Shown: positions 53,403-64,000 of the stretch, piece after piece
Layout of the letters: every line of letters begins with the position of its first letter
Position numbering within the stretch: the stretch's first letter is position 1
Assembly (NCBI GenBank): GCA_019828595.1
Contig: JAHQRK010000033.1
Coordinates: 548,589-612,588, forward strand
Source: Aphanomyces cochlioides
Lineage: Eukaryota; Oomycota; Saprolegniomycetes; Saprolegniales; Verrucalvaceae
Length of the DNA stretch: 64,000 nucleotides
Direction of reading: 5' to 3'
Made by a program: the position numbers and the translations under genes
The notes under the pieces: model-generated
What the model saw: only the letters and a program-made list of their open reading frames with translations
The model's database searches: none
Told to the model about the DNA's origin: nothing

Positions 53403-56400
53403 TTAAGGTTCCAAGGTCTCGTTTTGAGATTGTGGTAAGATTTGGGCAGAGAACCACTCATTCTGGTGCAAACTATGAAGCACCGATGTCAAGGAAGCCT
53501 TCGTGGAGTCGTCCAAGGAGGCTCGATTGACTTGGTACAGATGCCGCTTTATAATGTGTCCTGCTAAGCTGGATATCGTCATAGGTGTTTTGTTAGGTAA
53601 ATCTGGACGGTAAATCCGGTCGCACCGAGTTTTCCATATTGTATACCAAATACAAGATAAAAAAATTGGCCACAGCAAATTAAATCCAGCTTGGAGGTCT
53701 TTGTCTTGGAGTGCTATAGGAGAGAAGAATATTTTTTCCATGGTAGTTGGCCAAGTAAAGTTAAGGGATCTGGCCATGGATTTAAATGGACTCCAACATG
53801 CTCGAGTATATGGACAGTCCAAGGTGAAATGTTTATACGTCTCCACTTCATGACAGAAAATACAAGTGTTCGGGATATCGTCCGAGTACTTGAATTTGTA
53901 TCGGAGAGGTAAGGCTCGTATAAGCAGTCGATATATGAAAGCACTATACGTTGGCAGAATAAATTTGGGCTGCCTGTAGAATGCGACCACTTTAATATTT
54001 TCCTTGTGGGCATAAAAATCCGAGGGTACCAATAAATGCGCTGTGGGTAAAACCTCCTGAGCTGATTTGGATTTAAATTCATGAGTTAAATCATCCAAGG
54101 TGGCATCAATAAAGGGTAAAAAGCCATCTTTAAAATTTCCAGCCCAAGTAATTTCGGTAGCCGTTTGCCGATAAGGTGTAGGCTGACGAAAATTAATTTC
54201 TGTGTCCTCGGGTGGAGATGGAAGGATAGACTTAAGTCTTCCGTGTAGAGCATACCACCATTTATGATCGGGAGTGGCTAAATGGCGTCTTGAGCATTGA
54301 GATTTAATCCAATCTAACAGGATTTTCCGATCCATAAGATTGCCATTTTCATCGAGTAGGTGGCGAACATGGGTAAAATTTAATTTTGCCAGTGATACAG
54401 CATAATCATAAGTCTTTGGATAGCAGTGTTCAAAGACAGTTTTCTCCAAGGGTAAGAATTGATTGTGCCAAAGTGGAAAATTTCCATCGACTTGAACTGT
54501 GGGAAATTTAAGTGGGGTTGGAGATAAGGATAACCATAGTCGAGTAAATGCTGACCAGAGAGGTGGAACCTTATCTTGGTGGGATATGGCTTTGTACATA
54601 CTAGAGTGTGGACTCATGAAAAGGAGATCATAAAAATTTCCCCATGGACTGAAGGCTCTGGAGAGTAAATATTCTCCAATGGATAGCCATGCTGGCAATT
54701 TCGTTTGACCATACGAGTTGTGAGGTGGTGCTAGGAGTAGCTTGAAGCATTTAAAGGTCATGACCCGGTGTAGTTTTGACCACCAGTGGGTAGACGATTT
54801 AAATCCGAGACCACCTTGTGCTTTTGGAAGGAAAATAATGTCCGAGTTGAATTGATGCAAATAACGTTGAGTCGAATATGGATCAATTGTATCGCCGTGA
54901 ATAAATTGCTTGGCGACCTTGTCGAATAGTTTGGCATATTCTTTGTCGATCGGAATAAATTGGAGTTGATACCAGAGCACAGGAAAACAAATTGACCTTA
55001 GGATTGTCACTTTTCCGGGTAGGGTTCGTGCTCGATAAGACCATAGTTGTGTTCTTGAGACCAATTTCTCCAATAGCGAATTTAAACGTGTTGTGGCTGT
55101 GATGTTGGGAGAAATTAAAAGGCCCAACGATTTAGCAGGTTTGTCATCAGTAATAGCCAAAGGTGCCAGGTCTGGAGGTAAATTGGCATGGGTTAATAAT
55201 TCTGTCTTGGAGAGATTTAACTTGAAACCAGAGATATCACAGAATTTTTTGACGATGTCGAGTTGGAGTTGCAACGTCGATGTATTTTTGGAGTACAATT
55301 GGGAGTCGTCTGCATAATAGCTCCCGGTGTGAGTGTGATGACCAATTCGTATGCCCAAATCTTTTCTCTTGCGTATGGCTAAACACATAGGTTCTAGCGC
55401 CAAGACAAATAAAAGAGGTGATAATGGGTCGCCTTGTAAAACACCACGTTGGATCTTAAATGGGTTGGATAAATGTCCATTGACAATAATTCGTCCACGA
55501 CGATTTGAATAAAGCACTTTGACCATGTTGAGAAAGGACGGTGGAAAATTAAATTCCTTCAGGGTTGCCAATAAATAGGAATGGTTGACCCTATCAAAGG
55601 CTTTTTCAAAGTCCAAGAGGGCCACAATAGACTCGGAGGAATAAAACTTCATAAAGTGATTCAGGTCTTCCAAGCGCAGTAAATTGGTTTGGATTGATCG
55701 ACCACGAATAAAACCTGTTTGATCCGGGTGGACTATCGACTGAATGATTCTCTGCATTCGTTCTGCAAGGACCATTGTGAGGATTTTCACGTCGATATTG
55801 ACCAAGCTGATGGGACGGTAATTTTTTGGGAGTAGTTTGTCGTCCTTTTTGTACAGCAGTACAATTAAACTTGTCAATTGGGAGGGTGCCAAGTTGGAGT
55901 GAGAGTTGATTTGGTAATAGTATAGCATTTCCAAAGCCAGGGACCATTCATGGGGAAACATTTTCAAAATTTCGTAGGGCAGTGAATTTGGCCCAGGAGT
56001 TGAATTCCGTTTGGAGTGTTTAATGGCAAAATAAAATTCGTTTGCCGTGAGAGGAGCCCCAATAAATCTCTTGTCGTCGATATTGAGTCGGCGAGATATC
56101 AGAGTTTTTAAATACTTGGCCATTCTTTCCTTGTCAACTGCCTCATGGTCGCCATACAGGTCAGAATAAAACTCGTTGAGTGTCGAGGAAATTGATTGTT
56201 GATCAGAAGCAATATTTCCATTGGACATTTTGAGTGCCTTGAAGGGAGATTTTTGTAAAGGGATTGTGCGAGGTGGCTTCAGGTGAAATTTGGTACACCT
56301 TTCCGCTTTCTCGAGATGAGTTTGCATAGCAGTATCTTCCCGTAGGACTTTTTTCCTGTCATGGTATTCATGTATGGCAGCTTGAATTGTTTTGATACGT

Positions 56401-57488
56401 GCCATCAAGGACGCACATGGGGCGTTTTGGTAATCCCGAATCAATAAAGCCAAATCCATAGATAATTTCTTGAGAGGCCTTTGTTGATTTTCGACCAACT
56501 CGTCGTGTAGGTATTTTAATTGATTTCGCATGTTGGTGATCATGGTGTCGAAATGTAGACCAACATTTGAGTTTAATTGGGTCTTGGTAAGGAAGGTTTC
56601 AAGTTGACGAGAGATAATTAATTTGGCCTTGTCATTGTTGAGAACCCATTGTGGTGTTTTCCATGGACCAGGTCCCATTGATACTGATGGACGTTTGGTC
56701 AATAATTTGCAGGGAGTGTGGTCAGCATGAGGAATTGGTTCCAGGTGACGAAATTTCAGATGACGTAGGGATGCCATAGCAGATGAGATGAAAATATAGT
56801 CAAGCCGATTGACAAATTTTGGACTTGTGAAAGCACGTTTCAGTGGATTTTGTTGACGGAAAATGTCAACGAGGTGTAAATCTTGTAGCCATAGGTTGAG
56901 TTCATATGAGCCATGGGTCGCATGAGTCGAAGGACGGCATGAATCTAATGTTGGGGAGAAAATAACGTTAAAGTCGCCACCAACAATATGAAAAGCTTCG
57001 GGTGGAAAATCGCGAGGCAGATCATTAAAAAAATCCACACGGTCGTGATAGTCGTACGGAGCATAGATGTTGTGAATAAAAACCGGGATATTGTCCAGAG
57101 TGGCCGATATAAGTAAATAACGACCACGGAGGAGAGGTTTGTCCCAAGAGTGGTTTAAATTGGTGCAATTGTCCAGAGGGCAGTCAGGATGAATAAATGT
57201 AGCAAGGCCTCCAGTAGGATGAGAGGTATGGCTGATGGAATAAATTGGCTCCTCGTAGAAGAAAGTGCCTTGTTGGTTGGTATGTTTTTTCCAGTAGAAA
57301 TTGATTTTGCCATGGTCGCTGGGGTAAGGCAGTCGAGTTTCTTGGATAAGTGAGATAGAGTTTTTGAGGAGAAAGTTCTTGAGAAGGTGGTGGAAAGAGT
57401 TGGAGAGACCATTTGTGTTGAGAGAAAACAAGCTAATATCCCAGTCGATAATGGCTTGTGGTAGCGCGTTAATTGTGGTCACGGTCAT
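53403..57488 (-). CDS. LINE A ORF2 protein (1361 aa), copy A-5
   Basis: Open over the full length with every APE, reverse transcriptase and CCHC residue listed for A-3. I see only a handful of substitutions against A-3, such as P251 for L, S268 for A, L290 for F and N438 for H, which implies recent common origin. With ORF1 broken, this copy could move only if ORF1 protein were supplied by another copy such as A-3. Confidence 0.95.
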   Translation of the reverse strand: MTVTTINALPQAIIDWDISLFSLNTNGLSNSFHHLLKNFLLKNSISLIQETRLPYPSDHGKINFYWKKHTNQQGTFFYEEPIYSISHTSHPTGGLATFIHPDCPLDNCTNLNHSWDKPLLRGRYLLISATLDNIPVFIHNIYAPYDYHDRVDFFNDLPRDFPPEAFHIVGGDFNVIFSPTLDSCRPSTHATHGSYELNLWLQDLHLVDIFRQQNPLKRAFTSPKFVNRLDYIFISSAMASLRHLKFRHLEPIPHADHTPCKLLTKRPSVSMGPGPWKTPQWVLNNDKAKLIISRQLETFLTKTQLNSNVGLHFDTMITNMRNQLKYLHDELVENQQRPLKKLSMDLALLIRDYQNAPCASLMARIKTIQAAIHEYHDRKKVLREDTAMQTHLEKAERCTKFHLKPPRTIPLQKSPFKALKMSNGNIASDQQSISSTLNEFYSDLYGDHEAVDKERMAKYLKTLISRRLNIDDKRFIGAPLTANEFYFAIKHSKRNSTPGPNSLPYEILKMFPHEWSLALEMLYYYQINSHSNLAPSQLTSLIVLLYKKDDKLLPKNYRPISLVNIDVKILTMVLAERMQRIIQSIVHPDQTGFIRGRSIQTNLLRLEDLNHFMKFYSSESIVALLDFEKAFDRVNHSYLLATLKEFNFPPSFLNMVKVLYSNRRGRIIVNGHLSNPFKIQRGVLQGDPLSPLLFVLALEPMCLAIRKRKDLGIRIGHHTHTGSYYADDSQLYSKNTSTLQLQLDIVKKFCDISGFKLNLSKTELLTHANLPPDLAPLAITDDKPAKSLGLLISPNITATTRLNSLLEKLVSRTQLWSYRARTLPGKVTILRSICFPVLWYQLQFIPIDKEYAKLFDKVAKQFIHGDTIDPYSTQRYLHQFNSDIIFLPKAQGGLGFKSSTHWWSKLHRVMTFKCFKLLLAPPHNSYGQTKLPAWLSIGEYLLSRAFSPWGNFYDLLFMSPHSSMYKAISHQDKVPPLWSAFTRLWLSLSPTPLKFPTVQVDGNFPLWHNQFLPLEKTVFEHCYPKTYDYAVSLAKLNFTHVRHLLDENGNLMDRKILLDWIKSQCSRRHLATPDHKWWYALHGRLKSILPSPPEDTEINFRQPTPYRQTATEITWAGNFKDGFLPFIDATLDDLTHEFKSKSAQEVLPTAHLLVPSDFYAHKENIKVVAFYRQPKFILPTYSAFIYRLLIRALPLRYKFKYSDDIPNTCIFCHEVETYKHFTLDCPYTRACWSPFKSMARSLNFTWPTTMEKIFFSPIALQDKDLQAGFNLLWPIFLSCIWYTIWKTRCDRIYRPDLPNKTPMTISSLAGHIIKRHLYQVNRASLDDSTKASLTSVLHSLHQNEWFSAQILPQSQNETLEP

Positions 57489-57587
57489 GATTAATATTTG
57501 GGTTTTGATTTTTTGACTTCAAGTCGTTGTGTTGGTTTGGGTCGGGTGTGGTGATTGTGGTTTTAATTGATTTTGTGTGTTGGCGAG

Positions 57588-60110
57588 TCAATTGGAGTCT
57601 GCATTGTCACCATCGCCAAGTTCTTTGTAGTCGAGTTCAGGAGCCTTTTCGTCCGGAAGTAAAGTTAACAAGGCATCAGTATCCGAGTCAAAACACTTCG
57701 TAGGGTCAATTGTTTGGAGTGCCAGATCTTTCACAATATGGCTCAACTCTTCTTCAATTTTATGATGTTGCACCAGGTTTCCAGCAGCAGGACTGGAAAT
57801 TAATTTAATCAAGGAGGCGTCCGTGATTAAATTGCAATTGGGCCAACGGTGGACTTTGTCTTTCAGGCACAGATTAATATACTCATCGTTCGTATAAGCT
57901 TCAGGTGCTCTGTTGGACAGAAATAGATCGATTGCTGCTAGAGATCTTCTCATGTGGTAGTCTTCGTCATTTGGACACAAACTTTGGAATAGATTTGTGG
58001 GGCTGTAATTTTCAGGAGGAGGATGGCCATGCTGTTTTTGGTAGTACGAGGTAAATCGTTCTTCATCAATAGCTTGCATGGGATTTTCTCCAGCCATTAA
58101 ACGTATAATTCCTCTCGAGGCAATTAAATTGGATGCGATTTTGCGAGATTTTGGGTCCATATAGATATTTCCAATAAAGCCAGGTTGGTTGAGGGTTTCA
58201 TCATGAAATACCAATGGGTTGGTGGATTCATTCAGTTTTTTCTTCAGCTCTGTGATTTGAGCCTTCACTTTGGCTCCTGCTGGTTTCGTAGAGGCTGGAA
58301 TTTTTTTGGGTATCGTTGATTTTGGGGACGAAGCAGGACGTTTTTTGGGCGTGTCGGTAGGAACGATATCAAGATGGAATCGAGGAACCGTTGTGCCTGA
58401 TGTTGTCACGTCAGAGTCGTCTGAGCTGAGGATAGCGAATCGATTTTGTGTTGGAATCGAGGTAGCTGATATTTTGTATTGGGGACCTTGAATAAAACCG
58501 GCTCGAGTTGGTTTAAATTCGTCCTGGGATAAATTGGGTTTGTCTGTGAGAATAATATTATTCTCGCTCGAGCCCTTGGGTGATTGTGGAGGATTTAATA
58601 TCTTCTTGGGTTGAGCTACCATTTCTTCCTCTTCGATATTTGATTTCTCCTCTTGTTCCATGTCCACATCGCTTGACAGGTCGACAAAGTTTTCCTTGCC
58701 ATTTTGATTTTCCTTGGGATCGGCATTAGGGGATTCGGAGTTTCCAGTTGTGCCAGTATTTTCCTTCGGGGTGTTGGGTGGTTGGTTTTCTGTCGATGGA
58801 TTTTCGGGAGCATCAGTCTTTTCCTCTGTAGCGTTTTCCTCGACATGGTCTGTATTCTTTTTAGCGTCGTCTTTTTGTTTGGCTTTTTCCAGTCTAGCTT
58901 GAACGCTGGGAGGGACCGTTTGATTGAGGGACCGAATTTTATGTTGAAAAACATAAACTTGGTTTTGGATCTCGATTTCTCTCAGAGGCTCGCCTCCATC
59001 ATCTGGTACCAATGCCAAAGGAGGAGTTTCGGAGTCAAAAAGGACTCGAAATTGGGTCGAGCGTAATAAATTGTCAGTACTGGGGTTAAAACCAACAATG
59101 ACGCAGTGAGTGAGCTCTTCCAACTTTTTCAAAATCGCTTTTTGAATATCGTGATCCACCAGGTTGTTGAAAGTAATAAAATAAAGTTTCGAGTGGGGAG
59201 AATATTCAGGCACAGTAAATTCTTGTTTTCCCAGACGAAGGGAGGTTCCACAAGTTTTGCGCAATAGATCATCGTCATAAAACGTCAAAGAGAGAGTAGT
59301 CGGGTTTTTCTTGTGGAACAGAATTTCCTTGAATTTCGATTCCCAAAGCGTACCCGGGTTTTGGGTAATTAAATTCGCTCGGATTTGGTAGTCCTTGACT
59401 TGACGGAATGCTTCTCCCAGAGGAATGTCCACAGTGCAAGCCTTCGAGGATGGAGTTTTCAAGATGTCTTCAATGAATTCATCCATAGCAGTAGGGTTTT
59501 GGCGGAATTCTCGAGCTTGTCGAATTAATTCTTCCAATTCAGAGTCGTCAATGGGATGCCCACCAGTGTTGCGAACCAATTGGGTTTTCACATGGCGGGC
59601 TCCTTCCCATACATTATTTTTCTTCGAGTTGGTTTTTTTGCCTTCGTTGTTGGACGAAGCTTGTTTTTTGGGGTTGGAGGGTTTGGCAGGAGAGTTTGTC
59701 CCATCTTTGGAGGGATTTTTCGAATTAGGTAAAACTCGTCCATGAGGGGTGCCGTCAGGATGGGTAATATTCTCCCCAGGCTTGTCAGAATCCTTGGGTA
59801 ATTTGCCACCATTGGCGTCAGAGGCAGGTTTTTCGTTGGAACCATTAATATCCATACCCATTCCTGCATCATCGGGTCCATTTTTTTGTCCATATTTGGA
59901 CCAGTGTCACCACCTAAGTCAACACCATCTTGGTTGGAAACATTTTCCCTACGAAGAGAGTCGGACGCAGCGGCGCTGTTCCTAGAGGAAGGAGGTTTTT
60001 CAGCGGCTTCGGCTCGGACCGGGCGTCGCTTGGCTAGAGTCAGGCGTCGATTCACGTTGAGCGAATCGAGACACCGTCGAAAGGATGGTTTTTTCCGCGC
60101 TAGAGGCCAT
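57588..60110 (-). pseudogene. LINE A ORF1, disrupted near N-terminus, copy A-5
   Basis: The start ATG at 60110 is present. A 2-bp deletion around 60008 (GCTTCGGCTC where A-3 has GCTTCTCGGCTC) leads to an in-frame TGA after about 35 codons. A second loss, one T from the T run at 59881, restores the original frame (net loss 3 bp). The remaining 757 residues from the ATG at 59861 to 57588 match A-3, including the RRM-like core and C-terminal domain. Internal initiation at 59861 is possible. The second lesion is in a homopolymer and could be a sequencing error; the first is less easily dismissed. Confidence 0.88.
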
Positions 60111-60234
60111 GACGTTGTCGAAAGCACCTAAAAAGCAAGATTTTCCGTTGGGGGGCTGTGGTAGTTTAACCTACAAAGCAAAAACGAAAGTCCCGCATGC
60201 TAAGCGGGCGCTCTACCATCTGAGCTACATCCCC

Positions 60235-60920
60235 TTTTTACTGTTCTTTTGTGTCTGTGCATCAAGTCCGCCAAATCGTCCACTTTCTTGTTCTTGTCTG
60301 TACAAGGATAGATTGTGACGACCCTTTTGCAACCAGGCATTCGTCGTGTCTACGGGATACTTGTATGCCAAAATGTCCCGTGGAGACTGTCGATTTCTTG
60401 TCGGCTTGTTGGAGAACTCGTTGGTGTGGATGAAGCTGTTGCAAACCCGTTTTTTGACAGTACGTCGATTTCTGGTCGTCTTTTTTTGGTATCTGAGGGT
60501 GTGAATCGATAGAGCTTTTCAAAAGCAAGAGTTTGCAAGTAGTTTGAGGTCAATCGGAGCAATATTGCAAAAGTTATGAGCAAAAAACGATTTCGACCGA
60601 TGGGACACGAACCGTTCACACCAAAAAGTGTCAAGCGATTGACAACAAAAGAGATGTTTTCTATCCTTCTTTATCCATGTGACGCGACCACAAACACCAT
60701 TCAAAGTGCTGTACACATTCTGGTTCAACCATTTCATTGCACATCGACCAAGTGATTCCAAGAAATATACTGTTCAAAGTCTAACTGTTATATTTTCCAT
60801 TGTGGACAGTGTATACTTGTCAAGTTGAATACAGATAATGTTGGAAAAGAAGTGTCCTACAGAGGTGAAAAGGAGATCGCGTGAAAGAGTAGTGTCCTGA
60901 ATAGAAAGAAGCTAAAAAGA
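60235..60920. repeat. Array spacer, unit 15
   Basis: Same spacer; no gene seen. T5 terminator at 60914-60918. Confidence 0.9.
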
Positions 60921-60992
60921 TGCGCCTGCCGGGAGTCGAACCCGGGATGTCACGGCCACAACGTGAAGTACTGACCACTATACTACAGACGC
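60921..60992 (-). tRNA. tRNA-His(GTG), unit 15
   Basis: Complete gene with encoded G-1 at 60993; last tRNA-His in the window. Confidence 0.94.
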
Positions 60993-60993
60993 C

Positions 60994-61039
60994 TGGAGAA
61001 GCAGGGTATCGATCCCTGTACCTCCCGCATGCTAAGCGG
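60994..61039 (-). pseudogene. tRNA-Ala(AGC) 3' half, left flank of A-6
   Basis: The 3' half only (T arm, acceptor 3' strand and anticodon arm); the 5' half would lie beyond the right edge, past A-6. Confidence 0.92.
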
Positions 61040-64000
61040 TTAACTGAGTATATTAAAGAATTAATATGGCCCAAAAGGGCCGCAAACTAGACTTTCGATT
61101 TTGGCTTCATAGGTCGCATAATAAATATGTGTTGCGAAATGTGACCTTGGAAGGTTCTTGTGGAAAATCGTCCAGTGTTGCTTAACCGAAATAGACTTGG
61201 GTGTGGGGTAATTTGGAGGAACCATGGCAGAAAGAAAATGTTGCATGGCGATTCAGGCTGTGAAAAAATTCAACAGTATAGAGAAGAGCCATACAAGCAA
61301 CTTTCTTTTCATGACCATCTTGATCCGAGTTGGTGGTGGCGAGATACGAGGCAATTTCGGGTTGACTGTGGAGGACTTGAAAATTTGTATACAAAAGTCT
61401 TGATAAAAATTCCAAGTGGAGGTACGCAGTGAAAAAGGCCAAGTAAATAAAAGCTTGAGTTGGGGTCGATCCATGAATAAATAAATCGACAGGAGAGGAA
61501 GGCCAAAAATTGACAAAAGGGTCGAAACAGAGTAAAATCAGGCCCAAGGAAAATAAATTGGCAAGAGGTAGGAGCCCAAAAAATCCAAAAAGGTCGTGGC
61601 CAATTTAATTCGACCTCAGGAGGCCGAATTAAATCGCTGTAACCATGGGAAAAGCTGGGTTTGAGAGAAAAGACCATCCAAAATAAAATGTTCTTGGACG
61701 ATTTGACCAGCCAAAAAAATCAACGAGGTCGGTCGTTCCATGACAAGCAAAGTTGATTTCAGGAGCGTCTTCATCGGAGTTGATGGTGGCGAGATAGAGG
61801 GAAAATCCCTTGTGGGTTGGGCTTTTGGGGTAAACCTCCAAAAATAATAAAAAAGGGTAAAATATTTGGGAGGAGCCATTTTGACATGCGCCATGGGCGG
61901 ATAGGTCTCGAGCGCGAGCATCGTCGGAGCTGGATTTCGAACGGCGCCGCGGTGCATGGAGCCACTTGGCAGAATCGTAGCGACGATACGTACGAAGGAT
62001 AGCGCACCATTAGAATCGCCATAGGTAGTGTGTAGCGGGAGAGCGCTAGCCAAAACCAGTGTTTTTTCCAATCGGGCGTCTCGGCGGCCAAATTTGAAGG
62101 AGTCATAACTTCCGAACGGCTATGAGATAGATAGCCATACTTGGTGTCCTCCATCAATGGAGGCTAGCGGTGGATGCACCATATTAATCGGTGCATATAG
62201 AGTCGTGTAGCTGAAATGAGCTACGATGGTCGTTTTGGAGCCTTATCGGCTCAAAATGGTTTGGAATCGGAAGTTGGGTTCCTGTGCTGCTATCATGGTG
62301 CTTGATAGCTCAAATCCATCGCGAGGACATTCTCGAGCCTCTCCAACTCTAAGTTGGGCGATCGGAGTTGATTTGCGTTCAGGAGCCATTCCGATGAGTT
62401 TTAGCCATTTCACCAAAAGTTGTCGGGGCGACGGCAAGTAGGTTCCAGGGCTTCAATCATCGCTCTTGATGGCTTAAAACACTCGTCTAGCCATGATAGG
62501 ATGGAAAAGAGTCATAGCCGGTCGATTGGAAATGATTTGCGACCTGTAGCCGACTTAAGGTTTTGTAGCCGGTGGATAGGGGCGGTTGACATTTTGGATT
62601 GAGGATTGCGAGCAAACCAGGATGTTTCAGGGCGTTCTAACGCTTTGGCTAGTCGTAATAAGTGGTGGAGCCACCCACTAGACCCCTAGATGTCACTCGG
62701 TGACCGTAGGGAAAGCGTTCGAGTTGTCCTGGTGTTTCACCGGTTTGGGTGACAGTCCAAAATGGGTTCGTGGTTTTGAACCATAGATCTGCAATATGTG
62801 CTAGTTGGTGTCGGCATAGAGCTCGATTCAACTGAGATAACAAGCCACTAAACGTAGAAATCCACGCAGTAGGTCGAGAGAAATTTCACTTTTGGTGACG
62901 GGTTGAAACCGGTTCAAAATGGGTGTCACCGGGTCGAATTTCCTTTCGAATTTTGTTTCGCGAGTTTGGCGAGGTTTGAGCACTCGCAAACTGGCACATC
63001 TTGAGGAGGAGACATGGGAGAATCTTTAGGCACCGTGGCGCAATTTTCCCGAACAAAAAGTGTGCACTCGATTTTGAGATTTCGCCCCAGGGGGGAGACG
63101 TCGTAACAATTTTCAAAGTGTTGTTGTGAGAGAACCACTGCACTTTTTTGCAATCTAACGCTTGCGTTTGTCTGCTTGGGATGTCTAGCAACCCTGAAGA
63201 CCATTAGAATGTCTGAAATGATCGTCAGAGCAATGCCAGAGTTGTCGATAGTTTTGCCATTTTGGGTGAACGGATAAAGTCAAGTCGATTTTGTGAACGA
63301 CTCGGCATGAGATAAAGTTACTTGGTGTGTCCATAGAGCTCTGTTAGCTGGGGCTAACGAGCCATCAAACGCATGAAAAGGCCAAGTGGGTCGCGAGAAA
63401 ATCCACTTTGAGTTTTCCCATTGGTTTGGGTGACTTAGGTGAATTTCTTCAAAGGTTGCAATATAACATGCCTTTTAAGGTTCCAATTTGGGCAGAGAAC
63501 CACTCATTCTGGTGCAACTATGAAGCACCGATGTCAAGGAAGCCTTCGTGGAGTCGTCCAAGGAGGCTCGATTGACTTGGTACAGATGCCGCTTTATAAT
63601 GTGTCCTGCTAAGCTGGATATCGTCATAGGTGTTTTGTTAGGTAAATCTGGACGGTAAATCCGGTCACACGAGTTTTCCATATTGTATACCAAATACAAG
63701 ATAAAAAAATTGGCCACAGCAAATTAAATCCAGCTTGGAGGTCTTTGTTTCTGGGTAGAGAGATATTTTTTTGTGTGGCAGAATAAATTTGGACTGTCCT
63801 TAGAATGCGACCACTTGAATATTTTCCTGTAGGCAGTGGAAAATACAAGGTCTACAATAAATGCGCTGTGGGTAAAACCTTCCTGAGCTGATTTGGATTT
63901 AAATTCATGAGTTAAATCATCCAAGGTGGCATAATAAAGGTAAAAAGCCATCTTTAAAATTTTCCAGCTCAAGTAATTTCGGTAGCCGTTTGCCGATAAG
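61040..64000 (-). mobile_element. LINE family A copy A-6, incomplete at window edge
   Basis: The 3' end at 61040 is normal and the 3' UTR matches A-3 apart from small homopolymer differences (near 61840, 63026 and 63086). The hairpin cluster begins at 62118. From about 63486 the match breaks down: about 26 bp are missing there, several single bases are lost, and a stretch of over 200 bp relative to A-3 is replaced or missing around 63748-63780. This is either a decayed copy or poor assembly. Confidence 0.88.
63475..64000 (-). pseudogene. LINE A ORF2 C-terminal part, degenerate, copy A-6
   Basis: The stop codon at 63475 is conserved, and recognisable fragments of the ORF2 C-terminus follow in changing frames (63475-63717, 63624-63848, 63724-63972). 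The CCHC region has been lost in the gap near 63750-63780. Coding capacity is destroyed. Confidence 0.85.

Larger units (their letters stand above)
50969..60190 (-). mobile_element. LINE family A copy A-5, full length (9222 bp)
   Basis: Has the same 5' and 3' ends as A-3 and is nearly identical along its length. ORF2 is open (53403-57488) but ORF1 is disrupted near its N-terminus. The 3' UTR spans 50969-53402, with the hairpin cluster at 52048-52619 and a few homopolymer-length differences (for example near 53012-53022). Confidence 0.95.
50923..60234 (-). pseudogene. tRNA-Ala(AGC) split by full-length LINE A-5
   Basis: 3' half 50923-50968, 5' half 60191-60234; duplication copies 50952-50968 and 60191-60207. 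Confidence 0.94.
6616..61039. repeat. Tandem tRNA-Ala/tRNA-His array, 15 units of 832 bp interrupted by retroelements
   Basis: The basic unit is visible without interruption from 18280 to 19111: spacer, tRNA-His, one base, tRNA-Ala, all genes on the minus strand. The same spacer and tRNA-His recur 15 times (spacers starting at 6660, 18280, 19112, 20229, 28403, 38481, 41728, 42933, 44138, 45343, 46549, 47754, 48960, 50164 and 60235). The short reading frames across the spacer translate identically in every copy, so the units are almost identical in sequence. Every retroelement in the window lies at a tRNA-Ala between two units. The near-identity implies recent amplification or continuing homogenisation by unequal exchange or conversion; an assembly expansion cannot be excluded. 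Confidence 0.95.

Overview
The window is eukaryotic nuclear DNA made almost wholly of a tandem tRNA array and of retroelements that insert into one gene of that array. The evidence for a eukaryote is tRNA genes with A/B-box internal promoters and T-run terminators, APE-type LINEs, a tRNA-headed SINE and a chromodomain-like ORF. I cannot name the organism. The tRNA-Ala looks plant/stramenopile-like (A54 in the T loop), and an oomycete or similar protist is a guess only. No ordinary host protein gene is visible.

The underlying repeat is 832 bp, seen uninterrupted between 18280 and 19111. Read on the minus strand it holds tRNA-Ala(AGC), one G, tRNA-His(GTG), a T5 terminator and a spacer of about 686 bp. 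There are 15 such units between 6616 and 61039. All 15 tRNA-His genes look intact, but 14 of the 16 tRNA-Ala loci are split.

Three retroelement families use this single tRNA gene as their address. LINE family A (minus strand, same direction as the tRNA) enters the anticodon arm and makes a 17-bp target duplication covering tRNA nt 28-44. Copies are A-1 (1-6615), A-2 (7465-10083), A-3 (29208-38436, full length, both ORFs open), A-4 (39286-41683), A-5 (50969-60190, full length, ORF1 broken) and A-6 (61040-64000, runs off the window). A SINE of about 356 bp with a tRNA-Thr-like head and a tail resembling the LINE A 3' end sits at exactly the same site: one 5'-truncated copy at 19917 and seven full copies in a 1205-bp-period array from 42533 to 50119. 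LINE family B (plus strand, against the tRNA) enters at the 5' boundary of the tRNA with a 14-bp duplication of tRNA nt 1-14, so the tRNA coding sequence is regenerated. Copies are B-1 (10128-18265, frameshifted ORF1 and ORF2 plus an extra ORF3) and B-2 (21061-28388, both ORFs open).

A and B appear to be related L1/Tx1-like LINEs: an ORF1 with an RRM-like core and a shared C-terminal domain, and an ORF2 with APE endonuclease, reverse transcriptase and a C-terminal CCHC knuckle. Their target sites and orientations differ. A-3 and B-2 are the best candidates for working source elements, and A-3 or A-5 probably supplies the enzyme for the SINE. B-1 ORF3 joins a chromodomain-like segment to a possible papain-fold cysteine protease, which is unusual for a LINE. 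Several single-base differences fall in homopolymers, so some frameshifts may be assembly errors.
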